A stretch of 45,282 nt of DNA from positions 1 through 45,282 of the IMG/VR virus record IMGVR_UViG_3300043313_000557; one strand, 5' to 3'. The DNA is from a virus. Made by a program: the position numbers and the translations under genes. Positions 38,491 to 45,282 of the stretch are shown here, piece by piece; within the stretch, counting starts at the first letter, position 1, and each line of letters begins with the position of its first letter. The notes beneath the pieces were generated by a model that was not told the origin of the DNA, did not search any database, and was given only the letters and a program-made list of their open reading frames with translations.

Positions 38491-41125
38491 TGACCGCACA
38501 CCTATTCTCGATCTGGTGAAGCCGGAAGTAAACGGCCGCCACACTGAGAATGTGTGGGGCTTCGACATCAATGAGAACTTCGACAAGATCGATGCTTGGG
38601 TCGCGGAGCAGTCAGGCTACGTCGACGACAAGGTTGATATTGCCGGCGATACCATGTCGGGCCCGCTGCGTGTCGGGCAGACGCCGAATGGGTCTGTGGG
38701 GTTGGTGCCGGGGTCTACGACGGATGCCGGGCATATTTACTGGACCCGGCCGGATGGGACCCGGGTCGGGTATCAGGGGCCATATCCGGATGGGCATCTC
38801 CATATTGTGCTCGATGCGCCCGGTAAGACGTTGCTGCTTAACGGTAATCCGGTTGCGGTTCTCGACAGTCCAGAATTTATAGGTGATCCGCGGGCGCCGA
38901 CGCCGGCGCTGACCGACAACGACACCACCATCGCCAACACGGCCTTCGTGCGCGCTGCCGTCTACCAGGCGTTATCGGTGCAGGCGACGATCATTGCCGG
39001 CGATCAGCCGCCTGCCGATCCGACCGACAATACGCTGTGGTGGGAGACCGACACAGGCGTCCTGTTCATCTACTTCAACGACGGCTCGTCGAAGCAATGG
39101 GTGTCGGTTGCCGGCGAGCCGGCTGCGGCCGCGGTCTGGGACGAGATTTCAGGCAAGCCGACGACGTTCCCGCCCGATCCGCACGCGCATCCGATCAGCG
39201 ACGTCACCGGCCTGCAGGGCGAGCTCGACGGCAAGGCACCGACTGTTCACAGCCATGCGTGGACGGAGATCACCAGCAAGCCCGCAACTTTTCCACCGGA
39301 TGCGCACAACCATACGTCCGCGCAGATCAGTGATTTTCAGGAAGCGGTCGAGGATCGCATCGGTGCCTCGCTGGTCGCCGGCGCCAATGTTACGGTCGCT
39401 TATGACGATGCGTCCGGCAAGACGATGATCGCATCGACGGCGGCTGGTGGCGGGGGTATTGCGGAAGCGCCCAACGATGGGCAGACCTACGGCCGTAAGA
39501 GCCTCGGCTGGACCGTGCTCGACGTCTCGAGCGTCGACTGGGCTGAGGTCGCCAACAAGCCGCTGACGTTCCCACCGACGGCGCACAATCATGCCATTGC
39601 TGAGGTGACGGGTCTGCAGACGGCGCTCGATGGCAAGGCGCCGGCGGCCCATACACACACGACGGCGCAGGTGACGGGGCTTGACACGGCTTTGGCCGGC
39701 AAGGTCGCCAAGGCCGGCGACACGATGTCCGGCGATCTGACGATCGCGAAGGTCAATCCTTCGCTGATAATCGACAAGACAGCGGCAAATCAGGAAGCCT
39801 CGATTTATTCGAGGGTAAACGGAGTAGCTCGCTGGCATCTGCTGATGGGTAATTCTTCAGTCGAGAGCGGCAGCAATGTCGGGTCGGATTTTTATCTTCG
39901 TCGTTGGAACGACGCCGGCGCGCATCTGGGGGATGTGCTGGTGATCAATCGGGCCTCGGGGGCGGCGACGTTTGGCGTCGGTTCCAAGGTTGGAGTTGCC
40001 GATACCACACCCAGCACGGCGCCGACGACGGGCGCTTTGACAGTTGCGGGCGGTGTCGGCATCGCCAAGGAGCTGCAGGTTGGCGGGCTTATCTATGGCT
40101 CTGGTGATATTTACGCCGTCAATCGTTTGTATGCGCGGGGCGACGGCTCGTTTTTTATGGGCGCGCATGGCAGCGATACGCATTTGCGCACGATCCAGAT
40201 GGCTGGTGGTTATGCTTTTAATTGGTCCGATCAGTCAGGTAATCTGCAATGGTATAGCAACGGGGCGGTTGGTTTTACTGCCTATCTGGGTGGTAATTTT
40301 GGGGTTGCCGCTGTTCTGATCAGTGCGGGCGTCGAGAGTTCAGGCACTATTGTTGCGAAGGGTGGTATTCTTCAACAATACGGCTGGAGCGCCAATCCTG
40401 AAGCATCGCTGCATTATCTCAATCAGTCAGGAACCAAATACTGGGTTAACGGGGGTACCGATAGTCTCGATTTACAAGGATTGAAGTTAAAGATCAATTC
40501 TGGGGTTGATAGCACAAGCACTACAACGGGTGCATTAACGGTTGTGGGAGGTCTTGGAGTTAACGGTCAAATTCAGGTGGGCGGTGCGCTGACGGTGGGT
40601 GGTTCGACCGCGTCTATAAATATGTTTTCTACCGGTGGGGGGTCTGCCGACATTCATTGGTATGTCGGCAGCTCAATCAAATGGCATACGCGGGCTGGGG
40701 GGGATAATAACTTTTATTTTTATGACGCAGATTATTCGCATGCTGTCTATTTGGCACAGGATCCGGTCGATGGCTGGAAGACTGTTTCGGACGGGCGGCT
40801 CAAGGAGAATTTCCGCGAGATCTCGGTGCGCGAGCGGGCCAAGCATTTCCGCTTCGGCGCTTTCAATCAAAAGGGCAATGGCCGTCCAGGGCTTGGTGTC
40901 CTGGCTCAAGAATTTGTGCACGCTTTCCCCGAATGGACTGACGTTGGCGATGACGATCCCGACAAGATCCCGAAGGTGGGTGAGGGGGCCTGGGGGATCG
41001 CCAATGCGCAGGTCGGGCTTGCGGCGATGGGCTATGCGAAAGAGATCGACAGCGACGTCGACGTGCTGAAGGCCTACATTGCCAAACTGGAAACCCGGAT
41101 CGAACAGCTAGAGAGGAGAACGTAA
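38483..41125 (+). CDS. Tail fibre with S74 auto-processing chaperone domain
   Basis: 880 residues. The N-terminal anchor (Pro-Ile-Leu-Asp-Leu-Val-Lys-Pro-Glu-Val, Trp-Gly-x-Asp-Ile-Asn, Lys-Ile-Asp) is related to that at 226-930. Residues about 225-420 hold repeated modules of the type Lys-Pro-(Thr/Ala/Leu)-Thr-Phe-Pro-Pro, His-Asn/His-Ala-His and Gly-Leu-Gln-x-x-Leu-Asp-Gly-Lys, as in fibre repeat segments. The last 110 residues begin Ser-Asp-Gly-Arg-Leu-Lys-Glu-Asn and include Gly-Val-Leu-Ala-Gln-Glu-Phe, the S74 signature. A C-terminal coiled coil ends the chain. Host recognition is the likely role. Confidence 0.85.
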   Translation: MPDDRTPILDLVKPEVNGRHTENVWGFDINENFDKIDAWVAEQSGYVDDKVDIAGDTMSGPLRVGQTPNGSVGLVPGSTTDAGHIYWTRPDGTRVGYQGPYPDGHLHIVLDAPGKTLLLNGNPVAVLDSPEFIGDPRAPTPALTDNDTTIANTAFVRAAVYQALSVQATIIAGDQPPADPTDNTLWWETDTGVLFIYFNDGSSKQWVSVAGEPAAAAVWDEISGKPTTFPPDPHAHPISDVTGLQGELDGKAPTVHSHAWTEITSKPATFPPDAHNHTSAQISDFQEAVEDRIGASLVAGANVTVAYDDASGKTMIASTAAGGGGIAEAPNDGQTYGRKSLGWTVLDVSSVDWAEVANKPLTFPPTAHNHAIAEVTGLQTALDGKAPAAHTHTTAQVTGLDTALAGKVAKAGDTMSGDLTIAKVNPSLIIDKTAANQEASIYSRVNGVARWHLLMGNSSVESGSNVGSDFYLRRWNDAGAHLGDVLVINRASGAATFGVGSKVGVADTTPSTAPTTGALTVAGGVGIAKELQVGGLIYGSGDIYAVNRLYARGDGSFFMGAHGSDTHLRTIQMAGGYAFNWSDQSGNLQWYSNGAVGFTAYLGGNFGVAAVLISAGVESSGTIVAKGGILQQYGWSANPEASLHYLNQSGTKYWVNGGTDSLDLQGLKLKINSGVDSTSTTTGALTVVGGLGVNGQIQVGGALTVGGSTASINMFSTGGGSADIHWYVGSSIKWHTRAGGDNNFYFYDADYSHAVYLAQDPVDGWKTVSDGRLKENFREISVRERAKHFRFGAFNQKGNGRPGLGVLAQEFVHAFPEWTDVGDDDPDKIPKVGEGAWGIANAQVGLAAMGYAKEIDSDVDVLKAYIAKLETRIEQLERRT

Positions 41126-41457
41126 TGGCCAAATCGGTGCCGATGGAAGCGATGCCCGTCAGGGCCGAGGAGCGCACCTGGCGCACCAATGTCGAGACGC
41201 CGGCCGGGCAGCCGTGGTCGATCCAGTTCTACCGCGAGACCGTGCATTACGACGGCAGCGACAACATCGTCACCGTGGCGCCCTCTATGGCGCCCGTGAA
41301 CCGGCAGCTCGACGCTGTCGCCGACGAGCAGGTCATCCTCGAGGACGGCACTGAGATCACGGTGGCGCAGGTCATCGAGGCGCTGTCGTTGTTCGCCGAT
41401 AACTGGCCGGTCGAAACCGTGCCGCCTCCTCCGATGCCCGAGCCGCAGAAGGAGTAG
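41125..41457 (+). CDS. Small protein between fibre genes, 110 residues
   Basis: TAATG junction with the first fibre. Residues 15-55 are beta-like (Trp-Ser-Ile-Gln-Phe-Tyr-Arg-Glu-Thr), then Val-Ile-Leu-Glu-Asp-Gly-Thr-Glu-Ile-Thr and a helix, then a Pro-rich end. A fibre-associated or assembly protein is plausible because it lies between two S74 fibres. No family recognised. Confidence 0.55.
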   Translation: MAKSVPMEAMPVRAEERTWRTNVETPAGQPWSIQFYRETVHYDGSDNIVTVAPSMAPVNRQLDAVADEQVILEDGTEITVAQVIEALSLFADNWPVETVPPPPMPEPQKE

Positions 41458-41462
41458 ATTGG

Positions 41463-43289
41463 GTGTTCGATTTTCCAGCCAATCCGCTTCCCGGCGAGAT
41501 CTACGAATACGGGAGCACGAAGTATCAGTATAACGGCTATGGCTGGAGCCGTCAGGCGCGCGGCGGCGGCGATCCTATTCCTGGGGTGCCCGATGGCGAC
41601 AAGGGCGACATCATCGCGTCCGGCGGCGGCTTCATCTGGACCCTCGATCCGACTGTCGTCACGCCGGCTGCGCGCGCTCTGCTCGACGATCCAAGTGTCG
41701 CGGCGCAGCGGACAACGCTCGGCATCGGCAATGTCGACAATACGTCCGACGCCAACAAGCCTGTCTCCGGAGCCACCCAAGCGGCGCTGAACACGAAGTA
41801 TGACAAGAGCGGCGGGCCGATCAGCGGTGCCGCGACGGTTGCCGGCGATTTCTCGGCGCTCGGCGGTCGCATCTGGGTTTACGGCTACGGCAGCAATCCT
41901 GATGCAAGCGTGATTGCGCTCAATCAGTCGGGGTCGAAGTATCTGCATCAGGACGGTGTCAATCTGAATGTGCAGGGCACGCCCGTCAAAATTACGAATG
42001 GCACTCAATCGACGTCATCTGTCACGGGTGCTCTGACGGTCGGGGGTGGGCTCGGTATTTGGGGTAATGTCGTGGCCGGCGGTGTCGCCGACATCGGCGG
42101 CGCTCTGACGGCGCGCGGCACGACGACGGTCACCAACGGCATCCTGTCGATTTACAATTACGGCGGCACGGCCGACGCGGCGCTGATGTATTGGGGGCAG
42201 TCCGGCACCCATTACATTCATCACAACGGCGTGCTTTGGAATTTCGTCGGTTCGAAGGTCAACTTCGCCGACACGACTGACGCAACGTCCTATGCGGCCG
42301 CGGCTGTGACGCTGGCCGGTGGTCTCGGCGTGCAGAAGGCGATCCGCACCGGCGGCGAGATCATCTCCAACGTCGCTATCCGTTCCGGCAGCTACACGTT
42401 CTTCGGCGCATCCAATCTGCATTACGCCGGCCCGGCCGACGCCAATACTGAGGTGCATTACTTCGGCTCGGGGCGCGGCTGGGTCTACAACAAATCGACC
42501 GGCAATCTCATCTGGGCGAATGCGAGCGGCGCCGGCCTGACGATCAATGACAATGGTGACGTCGTTGCGGCGCGTAATTTTTACGCGGGTGTGATCAGTG
42601 GCACAGGTCTCAATGTTGGGGCGGGGGCCATTGTCGGCGGCAGTCTTAACGTCAGTGGTGCGGCGACGGTCGGCCAGGATCTTAGCTGTCAGGATCTTTT
42701 CGCTGCCGGCATCCTGCAGTCGGGCGCGGCGCTGCAGCTCTACAACGATCCGGGCTTCGGCTTCGTGCAGGGCGGAGGCTATCGCTACCAGCATTTCGAT
42801 GGGAATTTCTACTGGCTCTACAACCAGGCTGGTGGCGGTCTGATATGGACCGGGCCGGGCGGTCAGCCCTACGTGCATTTCCGCGAAGACGCGGCGCTGA
42901 TCATGGCCTTCGACCGCGCCTACAAGCCGGGCGGCGGCCCCTGGGGCGACAGCTCCGACAGCCGCATCAAGAACGTGCTCGGCAACTATGCGCTCGGCCT
43001 CGACGCCATCAAGCAGCTCAGGCCGGTGCGCTATACGTTCAAGGGCAACGATACCAATTCAGCGGACGGACCGTCTCCGCACGCCGCCGTGCTCGACAAG
43101 GAATTTGTCGGCCTCATTGCGCAGGAGGTCGAGGCGGTGCTGCCCGATATGGTCGAGGCGGTGGCAGGTTACATCGATGGGGTCGCCGTTCCGGATCTGC
43201 GCACGCTCAACACGACCGCATTGATCTACACCCTCGTTAACGCCGTCAAGACGCTGGCGTCGCGCGTCGAGGCTTTGGAGGCCGCATGA
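41463..43289 (+). CDS. Second tail fibre/spike with S74 domain (GTG start)
   Basis: 608 residues from GTG 41463. The start (Phe-Pro-Ala-Asn-Pro...Gly-Glu-Ile-Tyr-Glu-Tyr...Tyr-Gly-Trp-Ser-Arg) is a different attachment motif from that of the first fibre. The body has repeated Gly-Ala-Leu-Thr-Val-Gly-Gly-Gly-Leu-Gly units that also appear in the 880-residue fibre (Gly-Ala-Leu-Thr-Val-x-Gly-Gly-x-Gly). The C-terminus has Ser-Asp-Ser-Arg-Ile-Lys-Asn, then Gly-Leu-Ile-Ala-Gln-Glu-Val-Glu (S74). The shared repeats suggest that the two fibres exchange segments. Confidence 0.82.
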   Translation: MFDFPANPLPGEIYEYGSTKYQYNGYGWSRQARGGGDPIPGVPDGDKGDIIASGGGFIWTLDPTVVTPAARALLDDPSVAAQRTTLGIGNVDNTSDANKPVSGATQAALNTKYDKSGGPISGAATVAGDFSALGGRIWVYGYGSNPDASVIALNQSGSKYLHQDGVNLNVQGTPVKITNGTQSTSSVTGALTVGGGLGIWGNVVAGGVADIGGALTARGTTTVTNGILSIYNYGGTADAALMYWGQSGTHYIHHNGVLWNFVGSKVNFADTTDATSYAAAAVTLAGGLGVQKAIRTGGEIISNVAIRSGSYTFFGASNLHYAGPADANTEVHYFGSGRGWVYNKSTGNLIWANASGAGLTINDNGDVVAARNFYAGVISGTGLNVGAGAIVGGSLNVSGAATVGQDLSCQDLFAAGILQSGAALQLYNDPGFGFVQGGGYRYQHFDGNFYWLYNQAGGGLIWTGPGGQPYVHFREDAALIMAFDRAYKPGGGPWGDSSDSRIKNVLGNYALGLDAIKQLRPVRYTFKGNDTNSADGPSPHAAVLDKEFVGLIAQEVEAVLPDMVEAVAGYIDGVAVPDLRTLNTTALIYTLVNAVKTLASRVEALEAA

Positions 43290-43477
43290 CGAACGAGATC
43301 GTCAAGGTCGCCGACAATCTCGTCTCGGGGCTCAAGGGCTCGCCGGCGCTGCTGGCGTTGATTGCACTGAACATCATCATGGTCGGGGCGGCGGTCTGGT
43401 TTCTGAAGGCGCTCGCAGCGGCGCAGGCTTCGCGCTTCGATGTGCTGCTCAAGGCCTGCGTGGGGAAGACACCATGA
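43286..43477 (+). CDS. Small one-helix membrane protein, holin-like
   Basis: 63 residues; ATG overlaps the fibre stop (ATGA). One hydrophobic helix at about residues 20-42 (Leu-Leu-Ala-Leu-Ile-Ala-Leu-Asn-Ile-Ile-Met-Val), amphipathic N-terminus, charged C-terminus. Its position directly before another membrane protein and the endolysin fits the lysis cassette; holin or holin-partner is the likely role. Confidence 0.6.
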   Translation: MTNEIVKVADNLVSGLKGSPALLALIALNIIMVGAAVWFLKALAAAQASRFDVLLKACVGKTP

Positions 43478-43686
43478 TCTCAACGCTGCTGACGCTGATC
43501 ATTTACGCGCTCGTCATCGGGCTGCTGCTCTGGCTCCTCAACTACGTGCTGGCGGCGTTTCCGATCCCACAGCCGTTCAACAAGATCATCTGGATCGGGG
43601 GGGTCGTCATCGCCGTCATCTTCCTGATCATGCTGCTGCTCGATGTCGTCGGCGGCGGCAACATCGGTTTGCCGAGGATCAGATGA
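43474..43686 (+). CDS. Small two-helix membrane protein, holin-like
   Basis: 70 residues; ATG overlaps the previous stop. Helices at about 4-28 and 39-58, with Pro-Ile-Pro-Gln-Pro-Phe between them, as in the short Thivi_2564-type membrane proteins carried by phages and bacteria. Both ends would face the same side. Together with the preceding gene it forms a two-component membrane part of the lysis cassette. Which of the two makes the hole cannot be told. Confidence 0.62.
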   Translation: MISTLLTLIIYALVIGLLLWLLNYVLAAFPIPQPFNKIIWIGGVVIAVIFLIMLLLDVVGGGNIGLPRIR

Positions 43687-44054
43687 CCTTCGACACCCGC
43701 CCGATCCTGTTGCTCGATTTCAACGGCACTGTGCACGCCTATCGGCAGGGCTGGCAGAACAAGGGCGAGTATTACGATAAGCCGACCGAGGGCTTTGGCG
43801 AGTGGGCGCGCGAGATGCACAAGGAGTTCCGCATCGTTATCTGGCCGGCGCGCGCCAAGACGACAATCGATCTCGGACGTGTCCGGCAATGGATGAAGCG
43901 GCACGGATTGCAGGACATTGATTATGATCTGACCGTTTCGACCCCGATTGGCGTCAAGTGCAAGATCGATGACCGGGCCATGCAGTTCACCGGCAACTGG
44001 GCTGATTTTCCGATCGATCGGCTGCGCAACTTCAAGACGTGGTCAGGCCGATGA
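43683..44054 (+). CDS. HAD-superfamily-like protein
   Basis: 123 residues from ATG 43683 (ATGA); the longer open frame upstream covers two other genes. Leu-Leu-Asp12-Phe-Asn-Gly-Thr-Val looks like HAD motif I (Asp-x-Asp-Gly-Thr) but the second Asp is Asn14. A Ile-Trp-Pro-Ala-Arg segment replaces the usual motif II, and Lys-Ile-Asp-Asp-Arg-Ala gives a motif III/IV-like end. Asp12 would be the nucleophile. The Asn for the acid/base Asp suggests weak or altered phosphatase activity. It lies in the lysis cassette. Confidence 0.6.
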   Translation: MTFDTRPILLLDFNGTVHAYRQGWQNKGEYYDKPTEGFGEWAREMHKEFRIVIWPARAKTTIDLGRVRQWMKRHGLQDIDYDLTVSTPIGVKCKIDDRAMQFTGNWADFPIDRLRNFKTWSGR

Positions 44055-44968
44055 TCTTTGACCGGGAGGCATTCTTCGACTGTGTGCGCGAGAAGCCGTT
44101 CGGCGGCTCGCTGACGCAGGATCAGGTCTCGGGCATGAATGCCATTCTCAACGTCTGGGAGACGTCGAGGCCGTCCGAGGATCTGCGCCATCTCGCCTAT
44201 CCGCTGGCGACGACGTATCACGAGACCGCGCAGACGATGCAGCCGATCTCCGAATATGGGCAGGGCGCCGGTCACGAGTATGGCGAGGTTGATCCGGAGA
44301 CGGGCCAGACCTATTACGGGCGCGGCTTCGTGCAGCTGACCTGGCGCGACAACTACCGTAAAGCCGATCAGGAGCTGGGCCTGGCCCAGACGATCTCGCT
44401 CGAATGGCAGGCCGACAATGCGTTGCTGCCGTCAATTGCCGCGGCCGTCATGTTCCGGGGCATGTTCGAAGGCTGGTTCCGCGGTTCGGGGCTGTGGGAC
44501 TACTTCAACGATACCGACGATGATCCCTACGGGGCGCGCGAGATCATCAACGGCGACAAGCATATTGTCCCGAGCTGGTCGAACGGCGTCTCGATCGGCA
44601 ACTTGATCGCTGGCTACCATCGCGCTTTCCTCGAGGCGCTCGACACGGCCTATATCGAGGTCGAGCTGGTCCCGGCGCCGACCATCACCGTGAAGCTCGA
44701 ATTGCAAATCGACTTGGCAAACTCGACCGCGACAGCGACAGTGCTCGATGTCACAGGAGGCGAAAATGCGCAAGGACTTCACGGGCCGGACTGGTCTGAA
44801 GCTGTCGGATCTCCGGGCAAAGGGAAAGACCGAAAACCCGATGTCCAAAAAGAAGGGAAGCGGCGAGTTCCCGTCGATGGAAGAGACCAATTTCTTCGAC
44901 CCGAAGAGCCTCGGGATGACCAGTGGCCGGGGCTCGTCCCTTCCTCGACGAAAGGCCGCCCCCCTTGA
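44051..44968 (+). CDS. Endolysin, GH19 chitinase/lysozyme-like
   Basis: 305 residues from ATG 44051 (ATGA). Tyr-His-Glu58-Thr-Ala, Met-Gln-Pro-Ile-Ser-Glu68-Tyr-Gly, and Tyr-Tyr-Gly-Arg-Gly-Phe-Val-Gln-Leu-Thr-Trp-x-x-Asn-Tyr (about 86-98) match GH19-like phage endolysins; Glu58 is the likely catalytic acid and Glu68 a candidate second acid. There is no signal peptide, so export depends on the holins before it. The catalytic domain ends near residue 205; the remaining region from about 239 reads through the next gene in another frame and looks non-native. Confidence 0.8.
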   Translation: MIFDREAFFDCVREKPFGGSLTQDQVSGMNAILNVWETSRPSEDLRHLAYPLATTYHETAQTMQPISEYGQGAGHEYGEVDPETGQTYYGRGFVQLTWRDNYRKADQELGLAQTISLEWQADNALLPSIAAAVMFRGMFEGWFRGSGLWDYFNDTDDDPYGAREIINGDKHIVPSWSNGVSIGNLIAGYHRAFLEALDTAYIEVELVPAPTITVKLELQIDLANSTATATVLDVTGGENAQGLHGPDWSEAVGSPGKGKDRKPDVQKEGKRRVPVDGRDQFLRPEEPRDDQWPGLVPSSTKGRPP

Positions 44969-45068
44969 GCTCGAGTTCAATTCCGTGCCGGGTCCGGAGC
45001 GCAAGAAGGCGCCCAAGAAGCCGATGCGGATGAAAGGCACTGAGAAGGATCCCTTCGAGGTCTACTGA
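44766..45068 (+). CDS. Small basic structural-block protein overlapping the endolysin gene
   Basis: 100 residues from ATG 44766, with AGGAGG 7 nt upstream. It overlaps the endolysin reading frame by 203 bp. Composition is coherent (Lys/Pro/Gly-rich, ends Asp-Pro-Phe-Glu-Val-Tyr) and the ribosome site is strong, so it is probably the real gene here and the endolysin tail the passenger. No domain recognised. Its stop overlaps the next start (TGATG). Confidence 0.6.
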   Translation: MRKDFTGRTGLKLSDLRAKGKTENPMSKKKGSGEFPSMEETNFFDPKSLGMTSGRGSSLPRRKAAPLELEFNSVPGPERKKAPKKPMRMKGTEKDPFEVY

Positions 45069-45208
45069 TGCTACGCTGGCTGTATTGCCGGTTTGGCTGG
45101 TGCGGCGGTCGGGTTGTTTCGGGCACCCACGACGGTGTGATCTGGATTGGTTTTCGTTGTTCAACGTGCGGGAAAGTCTCGCATTATGAACCAGATAGGA
45201 GGTTGTGA
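45068..45208 (+). CDS. Tiny zinc-finger-like protein, 46 residues
   Basis: ATG 45068 follows the previous stop as TGATG, and its own TGA (45206-45208) overlaps the next ATG. Cys7 and Cys12, then Cys31-x-x-Cys34 near the end, could hold a zinc ion, with Trp-Ile-Gly-Phe-Arg strand between. Perfect packing between two genes supports it. Confidence 0.6.
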   Translation: MLRWLYCRFGWCGGRVVSGTHDGVIWIGFRCSTCGKVSHYEPDRRL

Positions 45209-45282
45209 TGGCATCGAAAAAGAACGTCGCCAGCCCGCGCGCCAAGGGCGCTGGCAAGCAATTCGGCGGTGGCGGCGGCAAG
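45208..45282 (+). CDS. Small basic phage protein (5' part; continues at base 2)
   Basis: ATG 45208 with AGGAGG at 45197-45202. The 25 codons here are continued by base 71 onward at the other end of the window (bases 1-70 repeat 45213-45282), giving a 71-residue basic protein that stops at 211. Described under the entry at 2-211. Confidence 0.8.
   Translation, partial: MASKKNVASPRAKGAGKQFGGGGGK

Noticed and set aside
1-45282. Prophage with integrase and attachment sites
   Set aside because: No integrase, excisionase or CI-like repressor was found and the ends close on themselves.

Overview
The window is a complete or nearly complete genome of a tailed, probably podovirus-like phage in a GC-rich host, most likely a proteobacterium; the host genus cannot be fixed from sequence alone. 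Bases 1-70 are identical to bases 45213-45282, and one small gene reads across that join (start at 45208, stop at 211). The unique sequence is therefore about 45,212 bp and the contig is circular in assembly terms. I see no integrase, no phage RNA polymerase, no tRNA and no CRISPR array.

Layout. (1) 1-11712, plus strand: end of the virion block, with a collar-domain tail protein, a large tail/virion protein, a GNAT-like protein, an S74-tailed protein, a virion-borne peptidoglycan hydrolase (lysozyme-like plus M15 peptidase), and large low-complexity or helical proteins that look like internal/ejection proteins. (2) 11709-22501, minus strand: replication operon with a ribbon-helix-helix regulator, zinc-ribbon protein, primase-helicase, small coiled-coil protein, conserved polymerase-associated protein, family A DNA polymerase, VRR-NUC-like nuclease, CHC2-like small zinc protein, a repeat-built protein, SNF2-type helicase and two small terminal genes. 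Most neighbours overlap by ATGA. (3) 22599-27567, plus strand: accessory, presumably early, genes in four transcription units. Each unit is driven by a copy of the same promoter-leader cassette and several are closed by strong terminators. (4) 27568-28351: a non-coding, partly AT-rich, palindrome-rich stretch, the best candidate for a replication origin or packaging/control region. (5) 28352-45282, plus strand: packaging and head genes (small and large terminase, P22-like portal, acidic scaffold-like protein, SU10/DUF5309-type capsid protein, adaptor), two S74-tailed fibres, two holin-like membrane proteins, a HAD-like protein, a GH19-like endolysin and small genes running back into block 1.

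How it fits together. A divergent control region (22502-22664) separates the leftward replication operon from the rightward early cassettes. The replication genes form a self-contained replisome: AEP-type primase fused to an SF3-like helicase, a Leu-type PolA with intact proofreading, a nuclease and an SNF2 helicase. Structural genes follow the usual terminase-portal-scaffold-capsid-adaptor-tail order.

The most notable signals are the four reiterated extended -10 promoters, each followed exactly 7 nt later by a hairpin whose stems change in a compensating way; a promoter-operator-terminator unit at 20716-20830 that looks like a small RNA gene inside the opposite-strand replication operon; a nested 71-nt inverted repeat at 28069-28139; an apparent CTG start for the small terminase; and a fusion protein with an unusual cysteine cluster at 26131-27567.
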